Source: Rhabdochlamydiaceae bacterium
Lineage (GTDB): Bacteria > Chlamydiota > Chlamydiia > Chlamydiales > Rhabdochlamydiaceae
NCBI GenBank assembly: GCA_019745395.1
Contig: JAIETG010000022.1
Span: forward strand, 62,001 to 126,000
DNA: 64,000 nt
Reading direction: 5' to 3'
Under the pieces are notes generated by a model. That model saw only the letters and a program-made list of their open reading frames with translations, searched no databases and had not been told where the DNA came from. Made by a program: the position numbers and the translations under genes. Within the stretch, counting starts at the first letter, position 1; each line of letters begins with the position of its first letter. Positions 27,615-35,543 of this stretch are shown here, piece by piece.

Positions 27615-27688
27615 GGGGTATTAGCTCAGTTGGTTAGAGCGCCACGTTGACATCGTGGAGGTCGGCTGTTCGAGTCAGCCATATCCCA
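27615..27688 (+). tRNA. tRNA-Val (anticodon GAC)
   Basis: A 74-nt cloverleaf. The acceptor stem 27615-27621 pairs with 27681-27687 with one G-U. It has a D-arm TTAGCTCAGTTGGTTAGAGC and an anticodon stem CCACG/CGTGG around TTGACAT (anticodon GAC). The T-arm is GGCTG/CAGCC with loop TTCGAGT. CCA is not encoded. It lies 22 nt upstream of the ThrRS-like gene. Confidence 0.95.
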
Positions 27689-27710
27689 TATCTTTGTACA
27701 GTTTTCAATA

Positions 27711-28961
27711 ATGAAAAAAAAATCTATTTCTCTTCACGATATTCGGAATGTAGCCGCTAGTTTGCTTTCTCTTGCCGTTAAACAACGTTTTCCGGCTGCG
27801 CTTTGTCGCGGAGGACATGTAACCCCTCTAGGTTTTTACTGCGATTTTTCTTTCCCAGGTCCTTTTAAGGAGGAATATCTTAGGCAAATTGAGGATGTTA
27901 TGCAGTCCTGGATCCGACAAAATCTGGAGATACAAGTCCAGGAAATGGTTGGAGCAAGTTTGAAGGAGTATTTTTTCTTTCATAAAGAGCCTCTTTTAGC
28001 GGAGTATGTGGTGGGGTCTGAAGATCCTAGCTTTTTTCTCCTAAAATTTGCAGGGCTTGGAATGCTTTTAGAGTCGGAGACTTCCATACGATATTTAGGG
28101 GACGTTGGCTTTTGTCATTTGCAGAAAAGTGAACGAACGGGAAATCGGATAAGAATTTACGGGACGGCTTTTTTTGATAAGCAGGAGCTTAAAAATTTTT
28201 TGAAGGAAAAGGGGAGGAAAGAAATTTCTTCTCACCAAGCTTTGGGATTAAAAAATAAGTTGTTTTTTGAAGAGGATGGTAGGTGGCTTTGGCTTCCTGC
28301 TGGGCAGAAAATTCGCACTCTTTTAAAGCGAAGAGTTGAAGAAGAAGAAGCGAGCCATGGTTTTTTGAGGGTTTCAACGCATTCGCTGTGTGAAGATTTT
28401 TCTAAAAAGTCTTTATTTTTGAGTCATGAAAAGCTTTTTCAGCTTCAAAATTCATTGAAAACAGTAAAGTTTTCAGAGTGTTTAACTTTCTGTTTGTTAG
28501 ATAGTTGCGATGTTTTGTCCGGTCTTTTTCGCCCCGCTTTTTTTCAAGGGCTTTGCTCTCATGTTTTTTGTCGAAAAAAAGATCTTTTGGAGGAATTGAT
28601 TTCTTCCTTGCATTTCATGACTAAAATCTTTAAAATCCTAGATTTTGCATATCGCCCCATCTTCTTTGAGACGCGAAAGGGAAAGGACAAAGAGTTGTCA
28701 TCTTTGCTTTTTCAGGCTTGGAAAGGTGTGGGGGAGGAACCAGAAGTTCGAGCAGCTTCTGTAGGGAAAAGTCGGATCGAATGGCATGTGCAAGATAGTT
28801 TAGGGCAAAGTTGGGAAATGGCTTCTATCCATTGTCCAGTACAGCTTTCTCAAGACGATCTTGTGGCTTTTGCGATGTCGCCTTGTGTCTCTTTTGAGCG
28901 AGTAATCGCTTTGCTGCTAGAAAAAGAGCAGGGAAAGTTTCCTGTTTGGCTAACTCCTTAA
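27711..28961 (+). CDS. Degenerate threonyl-tRNA synthetase-like protein lacking TGS and anticodon domains
   Basis: The 416-aa product aligns by eye with the middle of ThrRS. Residues about 8-75 match the editing domain start (HD...LGFYCDFSF...[12 protein letters not shown]). At about 155-165 [17 protein letters not shown] matches ThrRS RIYGTAF. Further on, [20 protein letters not shown] matches the motif-2 region SGL-RVRGFTQDDAHIFC. The end, [22 protein letters not shown], matches ERFIGIL...FPLWLAP and stops just before the anticodon-binding domain. The N-terminal TGS domain is absent. Of the editing HxxxH only the first His remains, the CxxxH pair is gone, and key motif-2 residues are replaced. 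A paralogue with a new role is more likely than a working synthetase. It sits where thrS sits before infC in E. coli. Confidence 0.75.
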   Translation: MKKKSISLHDIRNVAASLLSLAVKQRFPAALCRGGHVTPLGFYCDFSFPGPFKEEYLRQIEDVMQSWIRQNLEIQVQEMVGASLKEYFFFHKEPLLAEYVVGSEDPSFFLLKFAGLGMLLESETSIRYLGDVGFCHLQKSERTGNRIRIYGTAFFDKQELKNFLKEKGRKEISSHQALGLKNKLFFEEDGRWLWLPAGQKIRTLLKRRVEEEEASHGFLRVSTHSLCEDFSKKSLFLSHEKLFQLQNSLKTVKFSECLTFCLLDSCDVLSGLFRPAFFQGLCSHVFCRKKDLLEELISSLHFMTKIFKILDFAYRPIFFETRKGKDKELSSLLFQAWKGVGEEPEVRAASVGKSRIEWHVQDSLGQSWEMASIHCPVQLSQDDLVAFAMSPCVSFERVIALLLEKEQGKFPVWLTP

Positions 28962-29017
28962 GATTTAGGTGTGAGTCGGTTTTTGCAAAAAAACAACCTT
29001 CAACGGGAGTAAGAGCT

Positions 29018-29569
29018 CTGAACTGTAGAATTAATAGGGAAATTCGCGCTTTGAAAGTGCGATTGATCGATAAAGATGGAGAGCAATTAGGTGTTTTAGG
29101 ACTGCAAGAAGCTCTTGCTAAGGCTGAGCTTTCAGGACTGGACCTGGTGGAAATTGCTCCCAATGCAGAACCTCCAGTTTGTAAGATTATTGATTATGGT
29201 AAGTATCGTTACCAAGTGACGAAAAAAGAAAAAGAAGGCAAAAAATCTCAGCATCAAGTTAAGGTCAAAGAGATCAAAATCAAGCCAAATACGGATGATA
29301 ATGATATTATGATCAAAACCCGCCATGCTAGAGAGTTTGTGCTCAAGGGAAATAAAGTACGCGTGACCTGTGTATTCAGAGGAAGAGAGCTAGCTCATCC
29401 AGAAATTGGAGTAAGAGCTGTTCGTCAGATTTGCGAAGATCTTTCTGATATAGCAACTGCTGAGTCCGATGCAAAGCTTATGGGACGGAACTTGTGTGTG
29501 GTTCTCGCTCCTGGAAGCAAGAAGAAGATAGGTCCTACTACTGGAACAAATACAGTACATGGAGAGTAA
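29018..29569 (+). CDS. infC: Translation initiation factor IF-3, probable CTG start
   Basis: IF-3 binds the 30S subunit and checks the start codon and initiator tRNA. Family features are [38 protein letters not shown], and the C-domain [14 protein letters not shown] and [10 protein letters not shown]. No ATG, GTG or TTG lies at the expected N-terminus. An open frame reaches a TTG at 28946 inside the upstream gene, but that site has no Shine-Dalgarno and gives an atypical extension. A GGGAG (29005-29009) lies exactly 8 nt before CTG 29018, giving 183 aa starting at LNCRINR. Rare starts (AUU in enterics) are how infC autoregulates. Confidence 0.88.
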   Translation: MNCRINREIRALKVRLIDKDGEQLGVLGLQEALAKAELSGLDLVEIAPNAEPPVCKIIDYGKYRYQVTKKEKEGKKSQHQVKVKEIKIKPNTDDNDIMIKTRHAREFVLKGNKVRVTCVFRGRELAHPEIGVRAVRQICEDLSDIATAESDAKLMGRNLCVVLAPGSKKKIGPTTGTNTVHGE

Positions 29570-29574
29570 AAGTC

Positions 29575-29772
29575 GTGCCAAAAATGAAAACAAAAAAAGC
29601 TGTGAAAGCGCGCTTTAAAGTCACAGCAACAGGAAAGCTTCTACAAGGGCATCCGGGTACAAGGCGCTGTTTGTCTAAAAAATCGTCTAAGCGCAAGCAA
29701 AAGCTCAAAAAAGCCTCTCTTGTGAACAAAGCGCAAACAAAAACATACGCACGCCTGATGGGTGTTGCTTAA
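29575..29772 (+). CDS. rpmI: 50S ribosomal protein L35
   Basis: The 65-aa basic protein starts at GTG 29575 with GGAGAG 8 nt upstream, giving MPKMKTKKAVKARFKVTATG, the family N-terminus. A longer frame open to 29494 runs inside infC and is spurious. It lies 5 nt after the infC stop, in the conserved infC-rpmI-rplT order. Confidence 0.96.
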   Translation: MPKMKTKKAVKARFKVTATGKLLQGHPGTRRCLSKKSSKRKQKLKKASLVNKAQTKTYARLMGVA

Positions 29773-29797
29773 TTAAGAATACTAGTGGAGAAATCAT

Positions 29798-30154
29798 ATG
29801 GTAAGGGTCACAAATGCAGTGGCTACCCATCGCCGAAAAAAGCGATTGTTAAAACAAGCTAAAGGTTTTGTGGGAGACCGCAAAAACCACCTACGTTTGA
29901 CAGCGAATTCTGTGATGAATGCAATGGCATCAAATTATCGCCATAGAAAACTAAAAAAGAGAGATTTTCGTCGTTTGTGGACAATCCGTTTAGGAGTTGC
30001 TGCAAAGATTAATGGAATCTCTTATAGCAAATTGATCAGCGGATTGAAAAAGGCTAACTGCCTACTCAACCGTAAAATGCTTTCCGACATGGCTATCCGC
30101 GATCCTAGCAGTTTTGCTAGCATTGCAGGAGCTGCGAAGCAAGCTTTAGCCTAG
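29798..30154 (+). CDS. rplT: 50S ribosomal protein L20
   Basis: The 118-aa protein has the canonical MVRVTNAVATHRRKKRLLKQAKGF opening (first residues shown by family match), the long basic N-terminal helix, and a C-terminal globular part ending SIAGAAKQAL. GGAG lies 7 nt before the ATG. It is third in infC-rpmI-rplT and closed by the hairpin at 30184. In E. coli L20 represses the operon by binding mRNA; whether that holds here is not visible. Confidence 0.96.
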   Translation: MVRVTNAVATHRRKKRLLKQAKGFVGDRKNHLRLTANSVMNAMASNYRHRKLKKRDFRRLWTIRLGVAAKINGISYSKLISGLKKANCLLNRKMLSDMAIRDPSSFASIAGAAKQALA

Positions 30155-30183
30155 AATTAGGCTCTTTTTTCATAAGCCTTTTT

Positions 30184-30220
30184 ACCTATACCAGAGTTTG
30201 CTCTGGTGTAGGTTTTTTTA
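30184..30220 (+). terminator. Terminator or attenuator between rplT and pheS
   Basis: A 13-bp stem (30184-30196 with 30201-30213, one G-U) has a TTTG loop and runs into seven or more T. It lies 29 nt after rplT and 24 nt before pheS, so it ends the ribosomal-protein transcript or attenuates read-through into pheS. A smaller stem, GGCTC...AAGCC, precedes it at about 30161-30178. Confidence 0.8.
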
Positions 30221-30244
30221 TCTTCACCTGTTAAGGTCGATATC

Positions 30245-31264
30245 ATGCAAGACAAAATCAACGACATCAAAATTCAGTTTGAAAAAGAGCTCTCAGCAGT
30301 CCATTCTAGTAAGGACCTAGAGCAAATTAAAGTTAAATATTTAGGAAGAAAAGGTCCGATTCAGGATCTTATGCCTTTTTTAAAGAATTGCACTCCTGAA
30401 GAAAGACCTGTTATGGGAAAGCTTATTAATGATCTTAAGGAAGAGCTTACTAGGGTTTGTGAAGAAGCTTTGAATGCTTTTCAAGTTGTAGAGCAAAGGG
30501 CTCGTATTGAAAAGGAACGGCTTGACGTCACTTTGCCTGGCCGGAAAAGGTTTTTAGGAAGAAAACATCCTATTTATCTTTTACGAGATGAGATGATTTC
30601 CATCTTGGCAGGCATGGGATTTTCCGTTCAATATAGTCCCGATGTGGACTCTGACTACTACAATTATGAAGGGCTTAATTTCCCTCCAGATCATCCAGCC
30701 AGAGACATGCAAGATACATTCTACATAAGTCCAGATCTTCTCCTTCGCTCGCACACTTCAAATACACAAGTGCGTGTAATGGAAAAACACCAGCCCCCAA
30801 TCCGAATCATTGCGCCGGGAACCGTCTATCGTAATGAGACGATCAGCTCACGTTCTCATGTTTTTTTTCATCAGATTGAAGGGCTCTATATCGCTGAAAA
30901 CGTAACATTTTCAGATCTTTTTGCTACGATGGAAGAATTTTGGAGCAAGTTGTTTCATAAACAAGTAGAGGCGCGCTTTCGTCCTAGTTATTTTCCTTTC
31001 GTAGAACCTGGAGTGGAAGTTGATATTAAGTGTACTTCTTGCGGAGGTGCAGGTTGTAGGCTTTGTAAGCATACAGGGTGGTTAGAAGTAGCTGGTGCTG
31101 GTATGGTTCATCCAGAGGTTTTGAAAAACGGAGGAATCGATCCAGAGAAGTTTTCTGGGTATGCTTGGGGTATGGGATTAGAGCGTCTTGCTATGCTTCT
31201 CTATGGAGTAAAAGACATCCGAATGTTTGCGGAGAACGATTTACGGTTTTTAGCGAAATTCTAA
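30245..31264 (+). CDS. pheS: Phenylalanyl-tRNA synthetase alpha subunit
   Basis: Charges tRNA-Phe together with PheT, which is not in this window. The 339-aa protein has the N-terminal coiled-coil arm (about 1-90), YLGRKGPIQDLM, and class II motif 2 around VYRNETISSRSHVFFHQIEG. A CTSCGGAGCRLC insertion and motif 3 GMGLERLAMLLYG follow. AAGG lies upstream of the ATG. The order infC-rpmI-rplT-pheS is as in Chlamydia. The CxxC...CxxC insertion could bind zinc. Confidence 0.97.
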   Translation: MQDKINDIKIQFEKELSAVHSSKDLEQIKVKYLGRKGPIQDLMPFLKNCTPEERPVMGKLINDLKEELTRVCEEALNAFQVVEQRARIEKERLDVTLPGRKRFLGRKHPIYLLRDEMISILAGMGFSVQYSPDVDSDYYNYEGLNFPPDHPARDMQDTFYISPDLLLRSHTSNTQVRVMEKHQPPIRIIAPGTVYRNETISSRSHVFFHQIEGLYIAENVTFSDLFATMEEFWSKLFHKQVEARFRPSYFPFVEPGVEVDIKCTSCGGAGCRLCKHTGWLEVAGAGMVHPEVLKNGGIDPEKFSGYAWGMGLERLAMLLYGVKDIRMFAENDLRFLAKF

Positions 31265-31309
31265 CTTGCATTTATTCTAAAAAGGTGTACAATCTCTACC
31301 ATAGTTTTT

Positions 31310-31396
31310 GGAAGAGTGGCAGAGTGGCCTAATGCGTCTGTCTTGAAAACAGAAGTCCCTTCACGGGGACCGTGGGTTCGAATCCTACCTCTTCCG
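31310..31396 (+). tRNA. tRNA-Ser (anticodon TGA)
   Basis: An 87-nt class II tRNA. The acceptor GGAAGAG (31310-31316) pairs with 31389-31395. The anticodon stem TCTGT/ACAGA encloses CTTGAAA (anticodon TGA). It has a long variable arm (GTCCC...GGGGAC) and T-loop TTCGAAT. CCA is not encoded. The last 22 bases plus two flanking bases are repeated at 33693-33716, which marks this gene as an integration site. Confidence 0.95.
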
Positions 31397-31413
31397 AAGT
31401 AGAGACCAATTCG

Positions 31414-31445
31414 TACCCTTGTACTCATCTAAGAGTGCAAGGGTA
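31414..31445 (+). terminator. Hairpin after tRNA-Ser
   Basis: A 13-bp stem (31414-31426 with 31433-31445, one G-U) with a 6-nt loop lies 17 nt after the tRNA. There is no T-run, so it may be a processing or transcription-stop hairpin, or part of the integrated element. Confidence 0.4.
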
Positions 31446-31572
31446 TCGATCTTGGTGTGAGCCAGATAATAGGCTCTATTTAAAGGGATTGATGCAATTA
31501 CACTTACACCTTTAGGTGTAAAATTCATTGAAGCATGCACTGATAGTTTCAAAAAATAAGCTGGAAATATGT

Positions 31573-31776
31573 TCAGCTGTGGAGTAATAATCCTTTTGCT
31601 ACGGTTTTTCTGTCGATTTTCAATCTAGAAGCAATATCTTTATTGGTCAGTCCAAGGACTTTTAGTTCTCGGATTTTTGGAGCTAAAGCTTCATAGATTG
31701 GCAAAGTTTGATGACAGGGGACTTTGAGCTGTATCGGAATCCGGGTAATGGTACGAATTGGTCCCTCCCTCGTCCG
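31573..31776 (-). repeat. Recombinase-like HTH tail, copy A
   Basis: On the minus strand this stretch reads 67 codons from CGG to a TGA. It contains the shared block RTREGPIRTI, APKIRELKVLGLTNKDIASR and LKIDRKTVAKG, a helix-turn-helix like those at the C-terminus of site-specific recombinases or transposases. Copies B (33413-33606) and C (35343-35543) encode nearly the same peptide. There is no start codon for it, so it is a remnant or tail. It begins next to CGTCCG, which resembles the tRNA-Ser 3' end. Confidence 0.7.
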
Positions 31777-31817
31777 TATCTTTTTATGTAACTTAATTTC
31801 AAATAGATAAAATTTTG

Positions 31818-32439
31818 ATGAAAATTATTACGTACCAACAAGCTCTAAAATATCTTGTTCCTGAAAGGATCATTAAGGGCTTTGGAACAGTTACAAATAA
31901 GTCATATGAAGTACTAGATACGATTTCTGGAGAAACAGCGTGGTGTGACTTTAAATCCAACACTGAGTGGGGAGAGTTTACTTTTACATTTCAAGACGAC
32001 TTGCTAGCCAAATTCTACAATCAAAATCTGTATGTGATCAATATTGGAGAAGTAGAAGCTAGGCATTGGTATTAAGATCGATCCTAATAGTATACCTCCT
32101 TTTGCTGATTACAGTACTGCTGAATACCCGATCAGAAGCAAAGAAAAAATCGCAGAAACTTTAGAAAAAAAGCTTCTAAAAAAATATCCATTTCAAGAGA
32201 AGGGATATTCCGAGAAAGGAACATTGCTTATAAGTATTTTGGACTCTTCTTTTGGAGGATTTGCTTTTGATCGCGAATTCCAAACAATGAATGTATTAGA
32301 GGAAATTCAGCAGGAATTTAAGAAAAAATTCCTGGAAAGTTGCTTTAAAGAAGTCGTGTTGATCGATGGTCAAGTAGATCTAAAGCTAAATCTTGCAAAT
32401 TCGGTATTTCCATTATTTACGACCGAAAATTCATTCTAA
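31818..32439 (+). pseudogene. Frameshifted gene of unknown function
   Basis: Two consecutive reading frames look like one gene. The first runs from ATG 31818 (a TTG precedes it) for 85 aa and ends HWY-stop at 32075. The second is open from about 32049 to 32439 in the next frame with no usable start for its first ~60 codons (LGIGIKIDPNSIPPFADYS... to FTTENSF). One base gained or two lost near 32050-32075 would join them into roughly 205 aa. The family is not recognised. It lies within the tRNA-Ser island, upstream of the DUF3800 gene. Confidence 0.5.
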
Positions 32440-32540
32440 GAGATTCTGAAAAAGTTCTTTTTTTAGGAATCGAATGTAATAGAAAAAATTCAGAAAAGGT
32501 GATAAGGTTTCTCCTTTAATCATCTAATACCGAATTCATT

Positions 32541-33290
32541 GTGAATGATACTGATTTAAGATACAGCGATTTTATTGTATACGTTGATGAAAGTGGTGAT
32601 CATAGCTTAAAATCTATAGATGAAGGTTATCCTGTCTTCGTTCTCACGTTTTGTGTTTTTCTCAAAGAGTATTATGCAGATGTCGTAACTCCGGTTCTTC
32701 GCAAGCTTAAATTTACAACTTTTGGCCACGATATGGTCATCTTACATGAACAAGATATTCGTAAGAAAATAGGAGCTTTTCATTTGTTAGGCAAAGAAAA
32801 GAGAGAAGCTTTTTTAGAAGAATTGAACGTTTTGATTTCTAAGACAGATTTTACTTTGATAGCTAGTGTTATAGATAAATATAAACTGAAAAAGCAGGAC
32901 ATACAAGATACCCATGCTTATCATTTAGCAATGCGTATTGGTCTTGAGCAATTGTATTCTTTCCTGCAAATGCACAGTCAGGAAGATAGGCTTACTCACG
33001 TGGTTTGCGAAGCCCGAGGATATTCAGAAGATAGAGCTTTAGAATTAGAATTTAGAAATGTTTGCAAGGGACAAAACGCTCTTCAAAAACAACTTCCTTT
33101 TGATATAATTATTGCGGATAAAAAAACAAACTCTGAAGGATTGCAATTTGCGGATTTATCTGCTAGGCCAGTAGGACTCTCTGTTTTACGTCCCAATCAA
33201 TCCAATCGAGCGATTAGAATTCTAGAAAAGAAATTTCATAAAAATAAAGAAGGGGAAGTAGTGGGACATGGATTTCATGTCTACCCGTAA
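32541..33290 (+). CDS. DUF3800-domain protein
   Basis: The 249-aa protein matches the DUF3800 pattern: an N-terminal strand with YVDESGDHSL, a middle region with conserved His and Glu, and a C-terminal GLQFADLSARPVG. The family has a predicted RNase H-like nuclease fold and is often carried by mobile elements and defence islands. No activity is established that I can name. The start is a GTG (32541) with no evident ribosome site; an ATG alternative is not obvious. It is carried between tRNA-Ser and the duplicated tRNA end, so it is probably element cargo. Confidence 0.75.
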   Translation: MNDTDLRYSDFIVYVDESGDHSLKSIDEGYPVFVLTFCVFLKEYYADVVTPVLRKLKFTTFGHDMVILHEQDIRKKIGAFHLLGKEKREAFLEELNVLISKTDFTLIASVIDKYKLKKQDIQDTHAYHLAMRIGLEQLYSFLQMHSQEDRLTHVVCEARGYSEDRALELEFRNVCKGQNALQKQLPFDIIIADKKTNSEGLQFADLSARPVGLSVLRPNQSNRAIRILEKKFHKNKEGEVVGHGFHVYP

Positions 33291-33412
33291 AAAGCGAAAA
33301 ACCCCAAGGTCGCCCCTGAGGTATAAACGCCGGCCAGGTAGTCCCAACCCATTTATACCCTCATAGTAACCATGAGAGAATTTTTTTTCACTATTTTTTT
33401 TGTTTTATAAGA

Positions 33413-33606
33413 CTAAATTAATGCCTTTGCTACAGTTTTTCTGTTGATTTTCAATCTAGAAGCAATATCTCTATTGGTCAGTCCAAGGACTTTTAGTTCT
33501 CGGATTTTTGGAGCTAAAGCTTCATAGATCGATAAAGTCTGGAGACAGGGGACTTTGAGCTGTATCGGAATCTGCGAAATGGTACGAATTGGTCCCTCCT
33601 TCGTCC
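33413..33606 (-). repeat. Recombinase-like HTH tail, copy B
   Basis: The same 60-codon block as copy A, read on the minus strand: RTKEGPIRTISQIPIQLKVP, then the HTH GLTNRDIASRLKINRKTVAK and a TAG stop. A TGA lies a few codons upstream of the block in frame, so it is not an independent gene. Differences from copy A are few and mostly silent or conservative. Confidence 0.7.
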
Positions 33607-33610
33607 GATC

Positions 33611-33644
33611 TGGCCTCTGGAGTTTTCTTCAGAGGCCTTTTTTT
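33611..33644 (+). terminator. Rho-independent terminator inside the tRNA-Ser island
   Basis: An 8-bp GC-rich stem GGCCTCTG/CAGAGGCC (33611-33618 with 33629-33636) is followed by eight T. It directly follows HTH-tail copy B. It probably ends the DUF3800 transcript. Confidence 0.8.
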
Positions 33645-33692
33645 TGTCTAAAGGTATTATAACATAGAAAGGGATCGTTCCTACAGTCCTTA

Positions 33693-33716
33693 GGTTCGAA
33701 TCCCACCTCTTCCGAA
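33693..33716 (+). repeat. Duplicated 3' end of tRNA-Ser (putative att site)
   Basis: Twenty-four bases match 31375-31398 (T-loop, acceptor and two bases beyond) with one mismatch. The rest of the tRNA is absent, so this is not a tRNA gene. Such a partial tRNA repeat is what a tRNA-targeted integrative element leaves at its far end. Confidence 0.8.
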
Positions 33717-33971
33717 ATTATTATCGAACCCTTTTCTTGGTAATAGGAGAAGGGTTTTTTTGTCTTTAGAGATGCTAAGGTTTGAACCATTCCGAGGACC
33801 ACCTCGAAATGGTTTGCTTTGCAGTCTTTATCGTTCATAAAACTTCCCATTCTCATCTAGAACCACAATTTAGAAGAGTTGTCTTTTTAAGGATTTTATT
33901 TATTTTATTTAACTTGTTCTTTATGAGCATGTTAAATGTATTCCAAACTTAACAAAAAAACTCACTTGATT
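33711..33971 (+). repeat. 261-bp direct repeat, left copy
   Basis: This is nearly identical to 35540-35801. It begins at TCCGAAATTAT (the tRNA end) and includes a terminator-like hairpin (ACCCTTTTCTTGG...AGGAGAAGGG, then T7) at about 33728-33757. It runs through to CTCACTTGAT upstream of the AbiEi gene. A minus-strand frame inside (33629-33856) is not supported as a gene. Confidence 0.85.
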
Positions 33972-33992
33972 GGTTTGAGTGTTTTTGTTAAG
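33948..33992 (+). promoter_or_regulatory. Inverted repeat upstream of abiEi (candidate operator)
   Basis: Arms of 17 nt (33948-33964 and 33976-33992), CTTAACAAAAAAACTCA and its near-perfect complement, flank an 11-nt loop and end 18 nt before the antitoxin ATG. AbiEi antitoxins are known to repress their own operon by binding inverted repeats upstream. Only the left arm lies inside the 261-bp repeat. Confidence 0.5.
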
Positions 33993-34010
33993 TTAAGTGG
34001 AAAGAGAGGG

Positions 34011-34607
34011 ATGATGAGAAACCCGTTAATTCTAGATATCCTACAGCCACTTTTAAATAAGCCATATTTTACTTCTAAGGAGGCTCGAGCCTTAGGAATT
34101 ACAATAGCAGCCCTTCACCACTACATTAAAAAAGGGACGATTAAAAGAATCCGTCGTGGAGTTTATCAGAGTTCTATTTGTGAAAATCAGACATTTCAGT
34201 GGAGAGATCTCATAGAAGCTGTTCTTTCTGTATCTGGGGGAGCAGTTTGCCTTATCTCAGCTTTAGCTATCTATGAACTTACCGAAGAGATGCCAAGACA
34301 GCATTGGATTGCTGTTAACAATAGTACAAGTATTAAAAGAAACAGAGAAATTAAATTTACTAGACTGAGAAATATGAATCTTGGTGTTACCAAGATAGTC
34401 CTTGAAGGTGTGTCTGTACCTATTTTTGATCGAGAGCGCACTATCATAGACTCTTTTCGTCTTTTGAGTCGTGAAACTGCAATCAAAGCTCTTAAAATGG
34501 GAGTTTCACAAAAAGGAACTAAAAAGATCGATTTGCTAAAACTTCAAGAATATGCTGAAAAATTAAGAGTAGACATTACAGATTTTTTAATGATGGTCAC
34601 AACATGA
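34011..34607 (+). CDS. AbiEi-type antitoxin / transcriptional regulator
   Basis: AbiEi is the antitoxin and autorepressor of type IV AbiE toxin-antitoxin systems, which act in phage abortive infection. Residues about 15-60 form the winged helix (YFTSKEARALGITIAALHHY, IKRIRRGVYQ). The C-terminal part has the family pattern, with VPIFDRERTIIDSFRLLSRE. I start at the ATG pair 34011/34014 after a purine-rich GGAAAGAGAGGG; a longer frame to 33936 runs into the direct repeat. At 198 aa the protein looks intact. It overlaps the toxin gene by 4 nt (ATGA). Confidence 0.85.
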   Translation: MMRNPLILDILQPLLNKPYFTSKEARALGITIAALHHYIKKGTIKRIRRGVYQSSICENQTFQWRDLIEAVLSVSGGAVCLISALAIYELTEEMPRQHWIAVNNSTSIKRNREIKFTRLRNMNLGVTKIVLEGVSVPIFDRERTIIDSFRLLSRETAIKALKMGVSQKGTKKIDLLKLQEYAEKLRVDITDFLMMVTT

Positions 34608-35246
34608 ATGAACAAGCTCTAAAAGACCGACTTCTAATAATTGCCAAGGAAAAAGGGATTCACTTTAACCAATGCTGGAAAAAGCTTCTTTTGGAAAGAT
34701 TTTTGGCTCGACTCTCAAGATCTCCAGAAAAAGAAAAAATAATCTTCAAGGGCGGTTTTCTTCTCTCGTACCTAATTGACCTTGGCCGAGAAACAATGGA
34801 TTTAGACTTCTTAATGAACCGTATAAATGCTGAAGAAAAAGAAATCAGAAATTCTATTGAACGCATTTTATCTGAGAAGTTAGAAGATGGCTTCATTTTT
34901 CTTTATGAAAAGACTGAATTGTTAGAGCAGCCACATATGGCATATTCAGGATATCGCATTACAAGGTGAAAAAAATAGCCGAATGAAGGATTATCACGAT
35001 CTTTTACTCCTTTGTAGAGAGGCGGGCCTTCTCAAAAAAGATCTTCTAGAGTCTTCTATAAAAGACACTTTTTCAAGGAGAGAAACGTCCTATAAGCAAA
35101 TTGCATTTACTGATACAGGTTTACATGCTCTGCAAAAATTATGGATGGCTCATCGAAAAGGTCTTGGCAACATTGCGGATGAGCTTCTTCTTCCGGTAGA
35201 TATTGGCGCAGTGATTTCAGAAATTAACTTAGCTTTGCAAAAATGA
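34604..35246 (+). pseudogene. AbiEii-type nucleotidyltransferase toxin, internally deleted
   Basis: AbiEii is a GTP-dependent nucleotidyltransferase-like toxin. The 5' part (34604-34969, 121 aa) has the active-site region KGGFLLSYLIDLGRETMDLD and then stops after SGYRITR. From about 34974 another frame carries the family's C-terminal KNSRMKDYHDLLLLCREAG to 35246. The two are out of frame, and the ~80-100 residues normally between them are missing. An internal deletion has therefore destroyed the toxin, while the antitoxin gene remains open. Either fragment could be translated separately, but neither should be toxic. Confidence 0.8.
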
Positions 35247-35342
35247 TCGCCTTATTTGTCATAGTGCAATCTAATAGTAGATTGGATCAGAAAATGTTGG
35301 ATATAAGATAATTACGTCACTCGTCAAGATCTATTGGCCTCC

Positions 35343-35543
35343 TTATCTATAATTCAACCCTTTCGCTACAGTTTTCCTATCGATCTTCAATCTCAAAGCT
35401 ATGTCTCTATTGGTCATTCCCAGAATTTTCAAATCTTGAATCTTTGGAGCTAAGGTTTCATAGATTTGCAAAGTCTGATGACAGGGGACTTTAAGCTGCA
35501 TCTTAATTTGGGAAATGGTACGAATTGGTCCCTCCCTCGTCCG
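35343..35543 (-). repeat. Recombinase-like HTH tail, copy C
   Basis: The most diverged of three copies: RTREGPIRTISQIKMQLKVP, then GMTNRDIALRLKIDRKTVAK and a TAA stop. Many third-position changes relative to A and B leave the peptide similar. It joins directly to TCCGAAATTAT, the first bases of the right 261-bp repeat. Confidence 0.7.

Noticed and set aside
28946-29017. TTG-initiated extension of infC
   Set aside because: It begins inside the upstream gene without a Shine-Dalgarno and adds residues with no IF-3 resemblance. CTG 29018 has a perfect site.
33291-33412. Possible structured RNA after the DUF3800 gene (imperfect TGAGG-TATAAA / TTTATACCCTCA pairing)
   Set aside because: The stem is weak and the long loop shows no known RNA motif. 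Not enough to call a feature.
33629-33856. 75-codon minus-strand frame, with a diverged counterpart at 35450-35686
   Set aside because: It covers a terminator hairpin, the tRNA-Ser remnant and repeat DNA. The counterpart frame diverges and crosses HTH-tail copy C in the wrong frame.
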